Assembly (NCBI GenBank): GCA_017537045.1
Contig: JAFYLN010000078.1
Location: 1-56,728, forward strand
Origin: Oscillospiraceae bacterium
Lineage (GTDB): Bacteria; Bacillota_A; Clostridia; Oscillospirales; Oscillospiraceae
DNA: 56,728 bases
Direction: 5' to 3'
In this document: positions 31,034 to 39,917 of the stretch, in pieces
Layout of the letters: each line of letters begins with the position of its first letter
Position numbering within the stretch: position 1 is the stretch's first letter
Program-made: the position numbers and the translations under genes
The notes under the pieces: generated by a model
Databases searched by the model: none
What the model was told of the DNA's origin: nothing
Seen by the model: only the letters and a program-made list of their open reading frames with translations

Positions 31034-32080
31034 ATGAGCATTTTTAAGGATAAGACATTGATGATCACCGGCGGCACAGGTTCCTTTGGCAATGCTGTGC
31101 TGAATCATTTCCTTGATTCGGATATCAAGGAGATTCGTATTTTCTCCCGCGATGAAAAGAAACAGGATGATATGCGCCATGAGTTTCAGGCAAAAATGCC
31201 TGAGGTCGCAGATAAGATCAAGTTCTTTATCGGCGATGTGCGGGATCTGGCATCTGTAAAAAACGCAATGTACGGTGTCGATTATATTTTCCACGCTGCT
31301 GCCCTGAAGCAGGTTCCCTCCTGCGAGTTCTTCCCCATGGAAGCGGTGAAGACCAATGTTATCGGTACAGATAATGTTCTGACAGCAGCCATTGAAGTGG
31401 GCGCCAGAACGGTGGTCTGCCTGTCTACAGACAAGGCGGCCTATCCCGTCAATGCCATGGGTACATCCAAGGCAATGATGGAAAAGGTCGTGATTGCAAA
31501 GTCCCGTACCGTAGCACCGGAAAAAACGAAGATCTGCTGTACCCGTTACGGTAATGTCCTGTGTTCCCGCGGCAGCGTGATCCCGCTGTGGATCGAGCAG
31601 ATCAAAGCTGGCAAACCCATCACCATCACAGAGCCTTCCATGACCCGATTCGTTATGTCGCTGGATGAAGCTGTGGATCTGGTGCTGTTTGCATTCCAGA
31701 ATGGTGAAAATGGTGATATTCTGGTTCAGAAGGCACCCTCCTGCACGATTGAGGTGCTGGCACAGGCGGTGGTTGGCCTGTTCCATCCCGGGCATGAGAT
31801 CAAAGTCATCGGCATCCGCCATGGCGAGAAGCTGTATGAAACCCTGCTGACCAATGAAGAATGCGCCGATGCCATCGACATGGGAGATTTCTACCGGGTA
31901 CCCAGTGACAAGCGCGATCTGAACTACGATAAGTATTTTAAAGACGGCAATGTGGAACGCAACCCCTTGCATGAGTTTGATTCCAGCAACACAGAGCTTA
32001 TGACTGTAGAGCAGGTACAGCAGAAGCTACTGACCCTTCAGTATATTCAGGACGAGCTGGCTGCATGGGAGGCTAAGTGA
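31034..32080 (+). CDS. fnlA: UDP-GlcNAc 4,6-dehydratase/5-epimerase (FnlA/CapE)
   Basis: First enzyme of UDP-L-FucNAc synthesis, converting UDP-GlcNAc to a 4-keto-6-deoxy-L-sugar. The 348-residue SDR protein has TGGTGSFGNAVLNHF at about residues 12-26, FFIGDVRDL, HAAALKQVPSCEFFPMEAVK and STDKAAYPVNAMGTSKAMMEK. The active-site Tyr is replaced by Met, as is usual in this inverting dehydratase group. CCTRYGNVLCSRGSVIPLW and the C-terminal GIRHGEKLYETLL complete the match. The ATG at 31034 follows AGGAG. The gene is followed by fnlB and fnlC in pathway order. Confidence 0.93.
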   Translation: MSIFKDKTLMITGGTGSFGNAVLNHFLDSDIKEIRIFSRDEKKQDDMRHEFQAKMPEVADKIKFFIGDVRDLASVKNAMYGVDYIFHAAALKQVPSCEFFPMEAVKTNVIGTDNVLTAAIEVGARTVVCLSTDKAAYPVNAMGTSKAMMEKVVIAKSRTVAPEKTKICCTRYGNVLCSRGSVIPLWIEQIKAGKPITITEPSMTRFVMSLDEAVDLVLFAFQNGENGDILVQKAPSCTIEVLAQAVVGLFHPGHEIKVIGIRHGEKLYETLLTNEECADAIDMGDFYRVPSDKRDLNYDKYFKDGNVERNPLHEFDSSNTELMTVEQVQQKLLTLQYIQDELAAWEAK

Positions 32081-32082
32081 GC

Positions 32083-33282
32083 ATGAATATCCTGGTTACC
32101 GGTGCGGCGGGGTTTGTGGGAAAAAATCTGACCGCAGCACTGCAGAATATTCGTGAAGGAAAAGATAAAACCCACCCCGGACTGGAGATCGGCGAGCTGT
32201 TTCTATATGACATCGATTCTCCGCAGGAATTGCTGGAAGAGGGATGCCGTAAAGCGGACTTTGTATTCAATCTGGCCGGCGTAAACCGTCCTCAGAATCA
32301 GGAGGAGTTTATGCAGGGCAATTTCGGCTTTGCATCCACGCTGCTGGATACTCTGAAAAAATATGGCAATACCTGCCCGGTCATGCTGTCGTCTTCCATT
32401 CAGGCAACCCTGCTGGGCCGTTATGCGGGCAGTGAATATGGAAAATCCAAGAAAGCGGGAGAGGGACTGTTCTTCTCTTATGCGCAGCAGACCGGTGCAA
32501 AGGTGCTTGTTTACCGGTTTCCGAATCTTTTCGGAAAATGGTGCCGCCCCAATTACAACAGCGCGGTGGCAACGTTCTGCAATAACATCGCTAATGATCT
32601 GCCCATTGTGGTGAATGACCCGTCCACCGAACTGGAACTGCTGTATATCGATGATCTGATCGATGAGATGATAGCCGCACTGCAGGGCAGGGAACACCGC
32701 TGCGAATTTGACGGTGTGGGAACGGTTCTTTGTGAAAATGGCCGCTATTGTGCCGCGCCTGTTACACACCGTGTCACTTTGGGACGCATTGTGGAGCTGC
32801 TGGAAGTATTCAAAAATCAGAGCAGCACGCTGGTTATGCCGGAGATTCCCCATCATTCTTTCGAAAAGAAGCTGTATTCTACCTATCTAAGCTATTTGCC
32901 GAAAGAAAAGGTGTCCTTCCCGTTGAAAATGAATGTGGATAACCGCGGCAGCTTTACAGAATTGCTCCGTACGGAAAAGTGCGGCCAGTTCAGTGTGAAC
33001 ATCAGCAAGCCCGGTATCACAAAGGGTCAGCACTGGCATCACACAAAATGGGAATTTTTTATCGTGGTGTCCGGTCATGGCCTGATTCAGATGCGGAAAA
33101 TTGGCAGCGATGAGGTACTGAATTTTGAAGTGAGCGGTGAAAAAATCGAAGCTGTGCACATGCTTCCCGGTTATACACATAACATCATCAACCTGTCCGG
33201 TACACAGGATCTGGTGACGGTCATGTGGGCAAATGAACAATTCGATCCGAACAAGCCGGATACCTTTTTTGAAAAGGTTTAA
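32083..33282 (+). CDS. fnlB: Bifunctional C3-epimerase/4-reductase (FnlB/CapF)
   Basis: Second enzyme of UDP-L-FucNAc synthesis. The N-terminal NAD-dependent domain (about residues 1-240) has VTGAAGFVGKNLT, FNLAGVNRPQN and the catalytic YGKSKKAGE. The C-terminal cupin domain (about 285-399) has NRGSFTELLRT, GQFSVNISKPGITKGQHWHH (zinc-binding His residues) and MLPGYTHNIINLS. This two-domain build is specific to CapF/FnlB. The ATG at 32083 is 10 bases after GGGAGG. A GTG at 32077, which overlaps the previous stop, would add two residues and cannot be excluded. Confidence 0.93.
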   Translation: MNILVTGAAGFVGKNLTAALQNIREGKDKTHPGLEIGELFLYDIDSPQELLEEGCRKADFVFNLAGVNRPQNQEEFMQGNFGFASTLLDTLKKYGNTCPVMLSSSIQATLLGRYAGSEYGKSKKAGEGLFFSYAQQTGAKVLVYRFPNLFGKWCRPNYNSAVATFCNNIANDLPIVVNDPSTELELLYIDDLIDEMIAALQGREHRCEFDGVGTVLCENGRYCAAPVTHRVTLGRIVELLEVFKNQSSTLVMPEIPHHSFEKKLYSTYLSYLPKEKVSFPLKMNVDNRGSFTELLRTEKCGQFSVNISKPGITKGQHWHHTKWEFFIVVSGHGLIQMRKIGSDEVLNFEVSGEKIEAVHMLPGYTHNIINLSGTQDLVTVMWANEQFDPNKPDTFFEKV

Positions 33283-33365
33283 ACAATAATTGCAGCTTGT
33301 GCATACTCAAAAGTGATCGAAAAACGGTGGTCAAACGCCGGTACTTGAGGAAATGAGGAAAAACC

Positions 33366-34538
33366 ATGGTAAGTTCAGGTAACCCGTTCAAAAATAACGG
33401 CAAATTAAAGCTGCTGATCATCGTTGGTACCCGACCGGAAATTATCCGGCTGGCCGCGGTTATCACAAAATGCCGCAAATATTTCGATACGGTACTGGCG
33501 CATACCGGTCAGAATTACGATTATAACCTTAACGGTGTATTCTTTCGTGATCTTCAACTGGAGGATCCGGAAGTTTATATGGATGCGGTAGGCAAGGATC
33601 TGGGCGAGACGATGGGCAATATCATTGCCAGATCCTATCAGTTGATGGCACAAATCAAACCCGATGCCGTTCTTGTTCTGGGCGATACCAATTCCTGCCT
33701 GTCCGCAATTTCGGCGAAGCGGCTGCATATCCCTGTTTTCCATATGGAAGCAGGTAACCGCTGCAAGGATGAGTGCCTGCCCGAGGAGACAAACCGCCGC
33801 ATCGTGGATATTATCTCGGATGTGAATCTGGCGTATTCAGAGCATGCCAGAAAGTATCTGCATGAATGTGGTATGCCGAAGGAACGGGTTTACGTTACAG
33901 GTTCTCCCATGGCAGAGGTGCTGCATGCCAATCTGATGCAGATCGAAGCAAGCGATGTGCATGCACGGCTGGGTCTGGAAAAGGGGAAATATATTCTTCT
34001 GTCTGCCCACCGCGAGGAGAATATTGATACGGAAAAGAATTTCCTGTCCCTTTTCAATGCCATCAATGCCATGGCAGAAAAGTATGACATGCCCATTCTC
34101 TATTCCTGCCATCCCCGTTCCAGAAAGCGCCTGGAAGCAACCGGCTTCCGGCTGGATCCCCGGGTGCGGCTGAATGAGCCGCTGGGTTTCCATGATTATA
34201 ACTGCCTGCAGATGAATGCTTTTGCAGTGGTATCCGATTCCGGTACACTGCCGGAGGAGAGCAGCTTCTTTACCTCTGTGGGGCATCCGTTCCCTGCAGT
34301 TTGCATCCGCACTTCTACGGAACGTCCGGAGGCGCTGGATAAGGCATGCTTCATTCTGGCCGGTATCGATGAAAAGGGACTTCTGCAGGCTGTGGATACT
34401 GCGGTGCAGATGAATCTGGATGGTGATTACGGAATCCCTGTGCCGGACTATGTGGAGGAAAGCGTTTCCACAAAAGTGGTCAAAATCATCCAGTCTTACA
34501 CAGGCGTGGTAAATAAGATGACCTGGCGGAAATATTAA
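33366..34538 (+). CDS. fnlC: UDP-N-acetyl-sugar 2-epimerase (FnlC/CapG)
   Basis: Third enzyme of UDP-L-FucNAc synthesis, a non-hydrolysing 2-epimerase of the WecB superfamily. The 390-residue protein has VGTRPEIIRLAAVI, HTGQNYDYNLNG, VLGDTNSCLSAI, HMEAGNRCKDECLPEETNRR, LLSAHREENIDTEKNF and VSDSGTLPEESSFF, all typical. The 83-base gap from fnlB holds no feature that I recognise. GAGG precedes the ATG. With fnlA and fnlB it completes a three-step pathway. Confidence 0.92.
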   Translation: MVSSGNPFKNNGKLKLLIIVGTRPEIIRLAAVITKCRKYFDTVLAHTGQNYDYNLNGVFFRDLQLEDPEVYMDAVGKDLGETMGNIIARSYQLMAQIKPDAVLVLGDTNSCLSAISAKRLHIPVFHMEAGNRCKDECLPEETNRRIVDIISDVNLAYSEHARKYLHECGMPKERVYVTGSPMAEVLHANLMQIEASDVHARLGLEKGKYILLSAHREENIDTEKNFLSLFNAINAMAEKYDMPILYSCHPRSRKRLEATGFRLDPRVRLNEPLGFHDYNCLQMNAFAVVSDSGTLPEESSFFTSVGHPFPAVCIRTSTERPEALDKACFILAGIDEKGLLQAVDTAVQMNLDGDYGIPVPDYVEESVSTKVVKIIQSYTGVVNKMTWRKY

Positions 34539-34558
34539 CAAAAGGATGTGCGCAGAAC

Positions 34559-35707
34559 ATGAAAATTCTTCACCTTTGCCTGGCAAATTTCTATATTGAT
34601 AACTACAACTATCAAGAGAATGTTTTGCCGCGCATCAATAAAGAAGATGGACATGATGTGCGCATTCTTGCATCAACAGCAACGTTTACGGATAATCTGG
34701 ATATCGGATTTGTAGAACCTTCTGAATATATGACGGAATACGGCGTTCCCATCAAGCGGCTGCCCTATGTAAAAACCGGCCCCGATATCATCACGTGGAG
34801 AATCCGCAAATATCCCAATGTTTACGAAGAGATCGCGGCATTTGCGCCGGATGTGATCATGGCGCATGCCCTGTCTTTCTGGTCTGTACTGGATGTGATC
34901 CGTTATAAGAAAGAACATCCAGAAGTCAAGTTTTATGCCGACACCCATACGGCTGCCTATAACAGCGGAAGAAACTGGGTCACGATGCATGTGCTGCACC
35001 GCGGTTTGTACCGTTGGCTGATTCAGAAGGCACTGCCGTATCTGGATAAATATTTTTATATCGGTATCAGTGAACGGGATTTTTCCAGAGAACACTATGG
35101 AATCCCTTTGGAAATGATGGAATTTCTTCCGCTGGGAGGCAATCTTCTGGGGGAAGAAGAATACCGGACGCACCGTACCGTTCGGCGAAAAGAGCTGGAG
35201 CTTGAAGAAAATGAGCTTTTGCTGCTTCATTCCGGCAAGATGGATGCAATGAAACGGACAAAAGAGCTGTTGGAAGCTTTTTCTGCTGTTTCTGAGTTGA
35301 AAGCAAAACTGGTCATCATTGGTTCTATCGCGGAAAGTGAAAAGCAGGCATTGTCAGCGTTGATGGAGGCAGACCCGCGTGTGGTCTATCTTGGGTGGAA
35401 GCAGTCTTCTGAACTTCTGGAATACCTGTGTGCCTGCGATTTATACTGCCAGCCGGGCAGTGTGTCCGCTACGATGCAAAATGCTATTTGCTACGGCTGT
35501 CCCGTTATGGCGTACCCGCATGCAGCCTACACGGAGGATCTGGATTTTGGTAATATTCTCTGGGTGAAGACCTGTGAGGATATGGAGGACACGTTCCGGA
35601 ACCTTGCTGCAGGCAGAATTGATATGGCGGCATTGCGCAAAGGTTCTGAACGTTGCGCAAGAGAACTGCTGGATTACCGCATGCTGGCAGCGCGCTTGTA
35701 CCGCTAG
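34559..35707 (+). CDS. Glycosyltransferase family 4
   Basis: The 382-residue GT-B fold protein begins MKILHLCLANFYIDNYNYQE. The acceptor domain includes VIMAHALSFWSVLDVIRY and YADTHTAAYNSG. The donor domain has LLLHSGKMDAMKRTKELLEAF, LVIIGSI, VVYLGWKQSSELLEYLCACD and PGSVSATMQNAICYGCPVMA, where a weakened E-x7-E-like region is seen. Donor and acceptor cannot be assigned. It sits between the FucNAc genes and the diacetamido-uronic acid genes and should act on the lipid-linked repeat at the inner membrane face. AAAGGATG precedes the ATG. Confidence 0.8.
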   Translation: MKILHLCLANFYIDNYNYQENVLPRINKEDGHDVRILASTATFTDNLDIGFVEPSEYMTEYGVPIKRLPYVKTGPDIITWRIRKYPNVYEEIAAFAPDVIMAHALSFWSVLDVIRYKKEHPEVKFYADTHTAAYNSGRNWVTMHVLHRGLYRWLIQKALPYLDKYFYIGISERDFSREHYGIPLEMMEFLPLGGNLLGEEEYRTHRTVRRKELELEENELLLLHSGKMDAMKRTKELLEAFSAVSELKAKLVIIGSIAESEKQALSALMEADPRVVYLGWKQSSELLEYLCACDLYCQPGSVSATMQNAICYGCPVMAYPHAAYTEDLDFGNILWVKTCEDMEDTFRNLAAGRIDMAALRKGSERCARELLDYRMLAARLYR

Positions 35708-35753
35708 TCAAATAAATTCTGAAAGAGTTTGTAAAAATAGAGAAGGAATGTTT

Positions 35754-36881
35754 ATGCAATTCATCGATCTAAAAGCCCAGTATCAGGCTTTAAAAGCGGA
35801 AATTAACGAAAATATTCAGGCAGTTTTGGATGATGGCCGCTATATCGGCGGTCCTTATGTGAAGGAACTGGAGGAGAAACTTGCAGCCTATGTGGGCCGC
35901 AAGCACTGCATCAGCTGTGCAAACGGCACCGATGCCCTGCAGATCGCCTATATGGTCTACGGCATCGGTGCGGGTGATGCCGTGTTCTGCTCCGATATTA
36001 CCTTCATTGCCTCCACCGAGCCTTCTAAAATGCTGGGTGCGACCTCCGTGTTTTGCGACATTCAGCCCGATACTTACAACCTGTGCCCCGAAAGTCTGGA
36101 GCGCCAGATCAAGGCAGTTCTGGCAGAGGGCAGGCTGACCCCCAAGGCAGTGATTGCGGTCGATATTCTGGGCAATCCCTGCGACTATGATGCCATCATT
36201 CCCATCTGCGAAAAGTACGGCCTGATCCTGATTGAGGATGCGGCTCAGAGCTTCGGCGCAACCTATAAGGGCAAGAAATGCTGTGCATTTGGTGAAATTG
36301 CAACAACCTCTTTCTTTCCCGCAAAGCCGCTTGGCTGCTATGGTGACGGCGGCGCGATATTTGTGGATGACGACGAACTGGCAGCGGTGATCCGCTCCAT
36401 CTGCGTCCATGGCAAGGGACCCAAGGGCAAGTATGACAATGTGCGTGTGGGTGTCAACTCCCGTCTGGACACCATTCAGGCGGCTATCCTGCTGCCAAAA
36501 TTCAAGGCATTGGAAGCATATGAGCTGGAAAACCGCCAGATTGTGGCAGACCGCTACAATGCAGCCTTTTCCGGATATTTCCAGACACCCTTTGTGCCGG
36601 AAGATTGCCAGTCCGTCTATGCGCAGTATGCGATTCTGGCTCCGGACACCGCTACCCGCGACCGTGTCGTTGCACATCTGACGGAAAAGAAGATCCCCAA
36701 TATGATCTACTATCCCACTCCCCAGCATGCCCTGCCGGTATTCAGCGAAGAACCGGGCTATGGAGAGGCATTTACCAATGCGGATGACTACTGCGCCCGC
36801 ACCCTGAGCCTGCCCATGCATCCGTATCTGGATAAAGAAGAGCAGCAGATCATCATTGACGCAGTTCTGGAGGCACTTTAA
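35754..36881 (+). CDS. wbpE: Sugar aminotransferase WbpE (DegT/DnrJ/EryC1 family)
   Basis: This PLP enzyme should aminate the 3-keto group of UDP-GlcNAc-uronic acid. The 375-residue protein begins FIDLKAQYQALK and has DGRYIGGPYVKELEEKLA, CANGTDALQIAYMVYG, EDAAQSFGATYKGK, the PLP lysine Lys191 in SFFPAKPLGCYGDGG, and VNSRLDTIQAAIL. These match WbpE/WlbC. The ATG at 35754 follows AGAAGGA; an in-frame ATG two codons upstream is closer to that site and less likely. Its stop overlaps the next gene by one base. The order here is wbpE-wbpD-wbpA-wbpB, unlike Pseudomonas. Confidence 0.92.
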   Translation: MQFIDLKAQYQALKAEINENIQAVLDDGRYIGGPYVKELEEKLAAYVGRKHCISCANGTDALQIAYMVYGIGAGDAVFCSDITFIASTEPSKMLGATSVFCDIQPDTYNLCPESLERQIKAVLAEGRLTPKAVIAVDILGNPCDYDAIIPICEKYGLILIEDAAQSFGATYKGKKCCAFGEIATTSFFPAKPLGCYGDGGAIFVDDDELAAVIRSICVHGKGPKGKYDNVRVGVNSRLDTIQAAILLPKFKALEAYELENRQIVADRYNAAFSGYFQTPFVPEDCQSVYAQYAILAPDTATRDRVVAHLTEKKIPNMIYYPTPQHALPVFSEEPGYGEAFTNADDYCARTLSLPMHPYLDKEEQQIIIDAVLEAL

Positions 36882-37459
36882 TGGAGAAAAATTACTTTGT
36901 CCATGAATCCAGCTATGTGGATGATGGGTGTGAGATCGGAGAAGGCACCAGAATCTGGCACTTCTGCCACATTCAGAGCGGTGCCCGAATCGGAAAAAAG
37001 TGCTCGTTGGGTCAGAATGTGAATATCAGCAACAATGTGGTCGTTGGTGACGGCTGCAAATTGCAGAATAATGTTTCTCTTTACGAGGGTGTTGAACTGG
37101 AGGACAATGTATTCTGCGGCCCCAGCTGCGTGTTCACAAACGACCTGACGCCCCGTGCCAAGTATCCCAAGGGTCGCGCCAATTATAAGCGTACACTGAT
37201 TAAAGAGGGCGCTTCTATCGGTGCCAACGCCACCATTGTCTGCGGTCACACGGTGGGCCGCTGTGCGTTGATCGGCGCAGGTGCTGTGGTGGCCTGTGAT
37301 GTGCCGGATTATGCGTTGATGCTGGGCGTTCCAGCCCGGCTGGCCGGATATGTCTGCCGCTGCGGTGAGCGGATGAGGTTTGAAAATAACAAGGCAACTT
37401 GCCCGGCCTGTAAGAGAAATTATAAGATAGATAACAATGAAGTAGAGGAGATCGAGTGA
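36881..37459 (+). CDS. wbpD: Sugar N-acetyltransferase WbpD with C-terminal zinc ribbon
   Basis: The enzyme should acetylate the 3-amino group to give UDP-2,3-diacetamido-2,3-dideoxy-glucuronic acid. The 192-residue protein is a left-handed beta-helix of hexapeptide repeats (VDDGCEIGEGTRIWHFCHI, CSLGQNVNISNNVVVGDGC, GASIGANATIVCGHTVGRCA), with the family segment CVFTNDLTPRA. After residue 155 comes a small Cys4 module (CRCGERM...CPACKR) that should bind zinc. It starts on the last base of wbpE, so translation is coupled. wbpA follows directly after its stop. Confidence 0.92.
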   Translation: MEKNYFVHESSYVDDGCEIGEGTRIWHFCHIQSGARIGKKCSLGQNVNISNNVVVGDGCKLQNNVSLYEGVELEDNVFCGPSCVFTNDLTPRAKYPKGRANYKRTLIKEGASIGANATIVCGHTVGRCALIGAGAVVACDVPDYALMLGVPARLAGYVCRCGERMRFENNKATCPACKRNYKIDNNEVEEIE

Positions 37460-37460
37460 C

Positions 37461-38780
37461 ATGTCCATCAAACAGGAACTGATCGAAAAGATTCAAAATA
37501 AAACGCTGACCATGGGTGTCTGTGGTCTGGGTTACGTGGGCCTGCCCCTGGCAGTTGACAAGGCAAAGCACGGCTTCAAGACCATTGGATTCGATGTGCA
37601 GAAGCAGAAGGTGGACATGGTCAATGCAGGCCAAAATTATATCGGCGACGTTGTGGATGCCGACCTGCAGGAGCTGGTTGCCTCCGGCATGCTGAAGGCT
37701 ACTTCTGATTTCAGCTTTGTGGGCGAAGTAGATTTTATTGCCATCTGTGTGCCCACTCCCCTGGATGCCCACCAGCAGCCCGACATCAGCTATGTGAAGA
37801 ATTCTGCCATTGAAATCGCCAAGTATCTGAAGCGGGGCACCATGGTGGTTCTGGAATCCACCACCTACCCCGGCACTACCGAGGAACTGCTGCTGCCCAT
37901 TCTGGAGCAGGGAAGCGGCCTGAAGTGCGGCGAGGACTTCTATCTGGGCTTCTCTCCCGAGCGCGTGGATCCCGGCAACCTGATCTATAAAACCAGCAAT
38001 ACCCCCAAGGTCGTTGGTGCAGTTGGTAAGGATGCTGCAGAGGTGATTTCCATGGTCTATTCTGCGATTCTGGACAGCGATGTCCACACTGTTTCCTGCC
38101 CTGCGGTTGCGGAAATGGAAAAGATTCTGGAGAACACTTACCGCAACATTAACATCGGCCTTGTCAATGAAATGGCGATCCTGTGCAATAAGATGGGCAT
38201 CAATATCTGGGAAGTCATCGATGCAGCCAAGACCAAGCCCTATGGTTTCCAGGCATTCTATCCCGGCCCCGGCCTCGGCGGCCACTGCATCCCTCTGGAT
38301 CCCTACTACCTGAGCTGGAAGGCAAGGGAGTACGGCTTCCATACGTCTATGATCGAATCATCCATGATGATCAATGACCGGATGCCCGAGTACACCGTAG
38401 AGCGCGCCGGCAAGATCCTGAACCGCTGCAAGAAGCCTCTGAATGGCTCCAAGGTTCTGATTTTGGGTGTTGCCTATAAGCAGGATATCGATGATTACCG
38501 TGAAAGTCCTGCGGTGCGCGTCATTGAAGAATTCCACAAGACCGGTGCACTGGTGGATTTCTATGATCCCTATATCCCTGCCTACCGCGAAAAGGGTCAG
38601 TGGTTCGAGGGTTTGACCGAGATCAACCCCGAGATCATTGCAAAGTACGATCTGGTCTGCATCACCACCGCACACTCGAATGTCGATTACGAGATGGTCG
38701 CAAACGTGGGTGTTCCCGTATTTGACAGTAAGAATGTGACCAAAAAGGTGAGCAACCGGGAGAATATTGAAATCCTGTAA
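37461..38780 (+). CDS. wbpA: UDP-N-acetylglucosamine 6-dehydrogenase WbpA
   Basis: This NAD-dependent enzyme oxidises UDP-GlcNAc to UDP-GlcNAc-uronic acid, the first step of the diacetamido-uronic acid branch. The 439-residue protein has GLGYVGLPLAV at about residues 22-32, CVPTPLDAHQQPDISYV, LESTTYPGTTEELL, GFSPERVDPGN, ENTYRNINIGLVNE and catalytic Cys276 in GLGGHCIPLDPYYL. The C-terminal UDP-binding domain has LGVAYKQDIDDYRESPA. The segments fit WbpA/WbpO rather than UDP-glucose dehydrogenase. Confidence 0.93.
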   Translation: MSIKQELIEKIQNKTLTMGVCGLGYVGLPLAVDKAKHGFKTIGFDVQKQKVDMVNAGQNYIGDVVDADLQELVASGMLKATSDFSFVGEVDFIAICVPTPLDAHQQPDISYVKNSAIEIAKYLKRGTMVVLESTTYPGTTEELLLPILEQGSGLKCGEDFYLGFSPERVDPGNLIYKTSNTPKVVGAVGKDAAEVISMVYSAILDSDVHTVSCPAVAEMEKILENTYRNINIGLVNEMAILCNKMGINIWEVIDAAKTKPYGFQAFYPGPGLGGHCIPLDPYYLSWKAREYGFHTSMIESSMMINDRMPEYTVERAGKILNRCKKPLNGSKVLILGVAYKQDIDDYRESPAVRVIEEFHKTGALVDFYDPYIPAYREKGQWFEGLTEINPEIIAKYDLVCITTAHSNVDYEMVANVGVPVFDSKNVTKKVSNRENIEIL

Positions 38781-38837
38781 TTATGCAGATACTGCCCTCT
38801 TTTACGAGGCTATATAAAAAGAATTGAGGAAACATCG

Positions 38838-39917
38838 ATGAACTACGCACTGATTGGCTGCGGCAGAATTGCCACAAATCACATCAAAGCAGCGGTTAAC
38901 AACAAACTGAATATTGTGGCAGTTTGCGATGTTTTGCCGGAGGCGATGGAGAGCCTGCTTGCAAAGCATGGCCTTGAAAATGATTCTTCCATTAAGCGTT
39001 ATACGGACTATAAGCAGATGATCGAAGAAAACGACATCACGCTTGTAAGTATTGCAACGGAAAGTGGCATCCATGCCGAGATCGCACTGCACTGCATCGA
39101 CTGCGGTGTTAATGTGATCATCGAAAAGCCCATGGCCATGTCCATTGACGATGCCGAAGAGATCATCCGCCGCAGCGAAGAAAAGGGCATCAAAGTTTCC
39201 GCCTGCCATCAGAACCGGTTCAACATTGCCATTCAGGAGCTGCGCCGTGCTGTGGAGACAGGCCGCTTTGGACAACTGTCCCACGGTTCTATCCATGTGC
39301 GCTGGAATCGTAATCAGGATTACTATACCCAGGCACCCTGGCGCGGTACATGGGCGCAGGACGGCGGCTGCCTGATGAACCAGTGCATCCACGGTATTGA
39401 CCTGCTGCGCTGGATGATGGGAGACGAAGTGGAAGAAGTCTACGGCGTTACCAAACAGCAGTTCCACGATTATCTGGAATGCGAAGACATCGGCATGGCT
39501 GTCGTGAAGTTCAAAAACGGTGCTGTTGGTACCATTGAAGGCACGACGAACGTTTATCCCCGCAACTTAGAGGAAACACTGTACATGTTCGGTGAGAATG
39601 GTACCGTGAAGATTGGTGGCACTTCCACCAACAACATCGATGTCTGGAACTTTGCGGATGAAAGTGAAGACGACCAGAAGAATAAAGGTCTGCAGGAGGC
39701 AACCTCCAATGTCTATGGCAATGGTCACACCAGCCTGTTTGCAGACGTGATGGATGCGATTGAAAACGACCGCAAACCCTATGTGGATGCCGTTGCCGGC
39801 CGCAATGCGCTGGAAATGATTCTTGCGATCTACCAGTCGGCCGCCACCGGCGTACCCGTAAAGCTGCCTTTGAAGGGTGTTGCTTCTACTGACTTTTCCG
39901 GGAGATTTGATAAATGA
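38838..39917 (+). CDS. wbpB: UDP-GlcNAc-uronic acid 3-dehydrogenase WbpB (Gfo/Idh/MocA)
   Basis: The enzyme should oxidise C3 of UDP-GlcNAc-uronic acid to the 3-keto sugar used by WbpE. The 359-residue oxidoreductase has the Rossmann motif LIGCGRIATNHIKA at residues 5-18, ATESGIHAEIALHCIDCGVN, IIEKPMAMSIDDAEE and SACHQNRFNIAIQELR. WRGTWAQDGGCLMNQCIHGID follows with the substrate-binding residues. GAGG lies before the ATG. It overlaps the wbpG-like gene by 4 bases (ATGA). Confidence 0.92.
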   Translation: MNYALIGCGRIATNHIKAAVNNKLNIVAVCDVLPEAMESLLAKHGLENDSSIKRYTDYKQMIEENDITLVSIATESGIHAEIALHCIDCGVNVIIEKPMAMSIDDAEEIIRRSEEKGIKVSACHQNRFNIAIQELRRAVETGRFGQLSHGSIHVRWNRNQDYYTQAPWRGTWAQDGGCLMNQCIHGIDLLRWMMGDEVEEVYGVTKQQFHDYLECEDIGMAVVKFKNGAVGTIEGTTNVYPRNLEETLYMFGENGTVKIGGTSTNNIDVWNFADESEDDQKNKGLQEATSNVYGNGHTSLFADVMDAIENDRKPYVDAVAGRNALEMILAIYQSAATGVPVKLPLKGVASTDFSGRFDK

